Assembly: GCA_016295505.1 (NCBI GenBank)
Contig: JAEDLC010000110.1
Coordinates: forward strand, 1-5,978
Length of the DNA stretch: 5,978 nt
Direction of reading: 5' to 3'
Source of the DNA: Dorea sp.
Lineage (GTDB): Bacteria > Bacillota_A > Clostridia > Lachnospirales > Lachnospiraceae
The first letter of the stretch is position 1. Each line of letters opens with the position of its first letter. A program made the position numbers and the translations under genes. A model generated the notes under the pieces. The model saw only the letters and a list, made by a program, of their open reading frames with translations. It ran no database searches and was not told where the DNA came from. Positions 5,951 to 5,978 of this stretch are shown piece after piece.

Positions 5951-5978
5951 TATTAACCCCACTGAATTCCTACGCCTG

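Noticed and set aside
5829..5978. Glycine riboswitch or T-box leader controlling the AGCS carrier
   Set aside because: The predicted leader is only about 85 bases and lacks the paired glycine-aptamer cores and the T-box motif TGGNACCGCG; no terminator hairpin precedes the gene.

Overview
The window looks like chromosomal DNA of a low-to-moderate-GC Clostridia bacterium, most likely a Lachnospiraceae gut commensal. The evidence is the class II (Firmicute-type) GalT, strong purine-rich Shine-Dalgarno sequences, A/T-rich intergenic DNA, a solitary ECF-type S component and an AGCS amino-acid carrier. This placement comes from protein style and base composition, not from a search. The DNA is gene-dense: no gap between genes exceeds 150 bases, and I see no mobile element, CRISPR array or RNA gene.

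Layout. (1) Positions 1-2680, minus strand: a Leloir operon, galK followed 28 bases later by galT. The last few codons of galT lie beyond the left edge. A well-formed sigma-A-type promoter (perfect TATAAT, 17-base spacer) precedes galK. (2) Positions 2681-2806: a 126-base divergent intergenic region with no CpG dinucleotide. It carries a perfect 9-bp inverted repeat lying over the galK promoter, and a third copy of the same half-site just before the next gene. (3) Positions 2807-3694, plus strand: an AraC-family regulator with a cupin-type sensor domain, divergent from galKT and the obvious candidate for controlling it. (4) Positions 3817-4347, plus strand: a small membrane protein, the substrate-binding S component of an ECF vitamin transporter. 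(5) Positions 4379-4436: a long, nearly perfect hairpin between convergent genes, acting as a shared terminator. (6) Positions 4443-5828, minus strand: an alanine/glycine:cation symporter (AGCS family). Its leader has a likely extended -10 promoter, a palindrome over the -35 and a 9-codon upstream ORF.

How the parts work together. GalK phosphorylates galactose. GalT exchanges it onto UDP-glucose, giving glucose-1-phosphate and UDP-galactose. The epimerase (GalE) and any sugar transporter are not in the window. The AraC regulator probably senses a sugar or sugar-derived signal and acts on the inverted repeat. The ECF S component and the AGCS carrier show no biochemical link to galactose and look like independent neighbours.

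I found no convincing novel multi-gene system. The items most worth checking are the operator architecture between galK and the regulator, the unassigned vitamin specificity of the S component, and the leader ORF before the amino-acid carrier.
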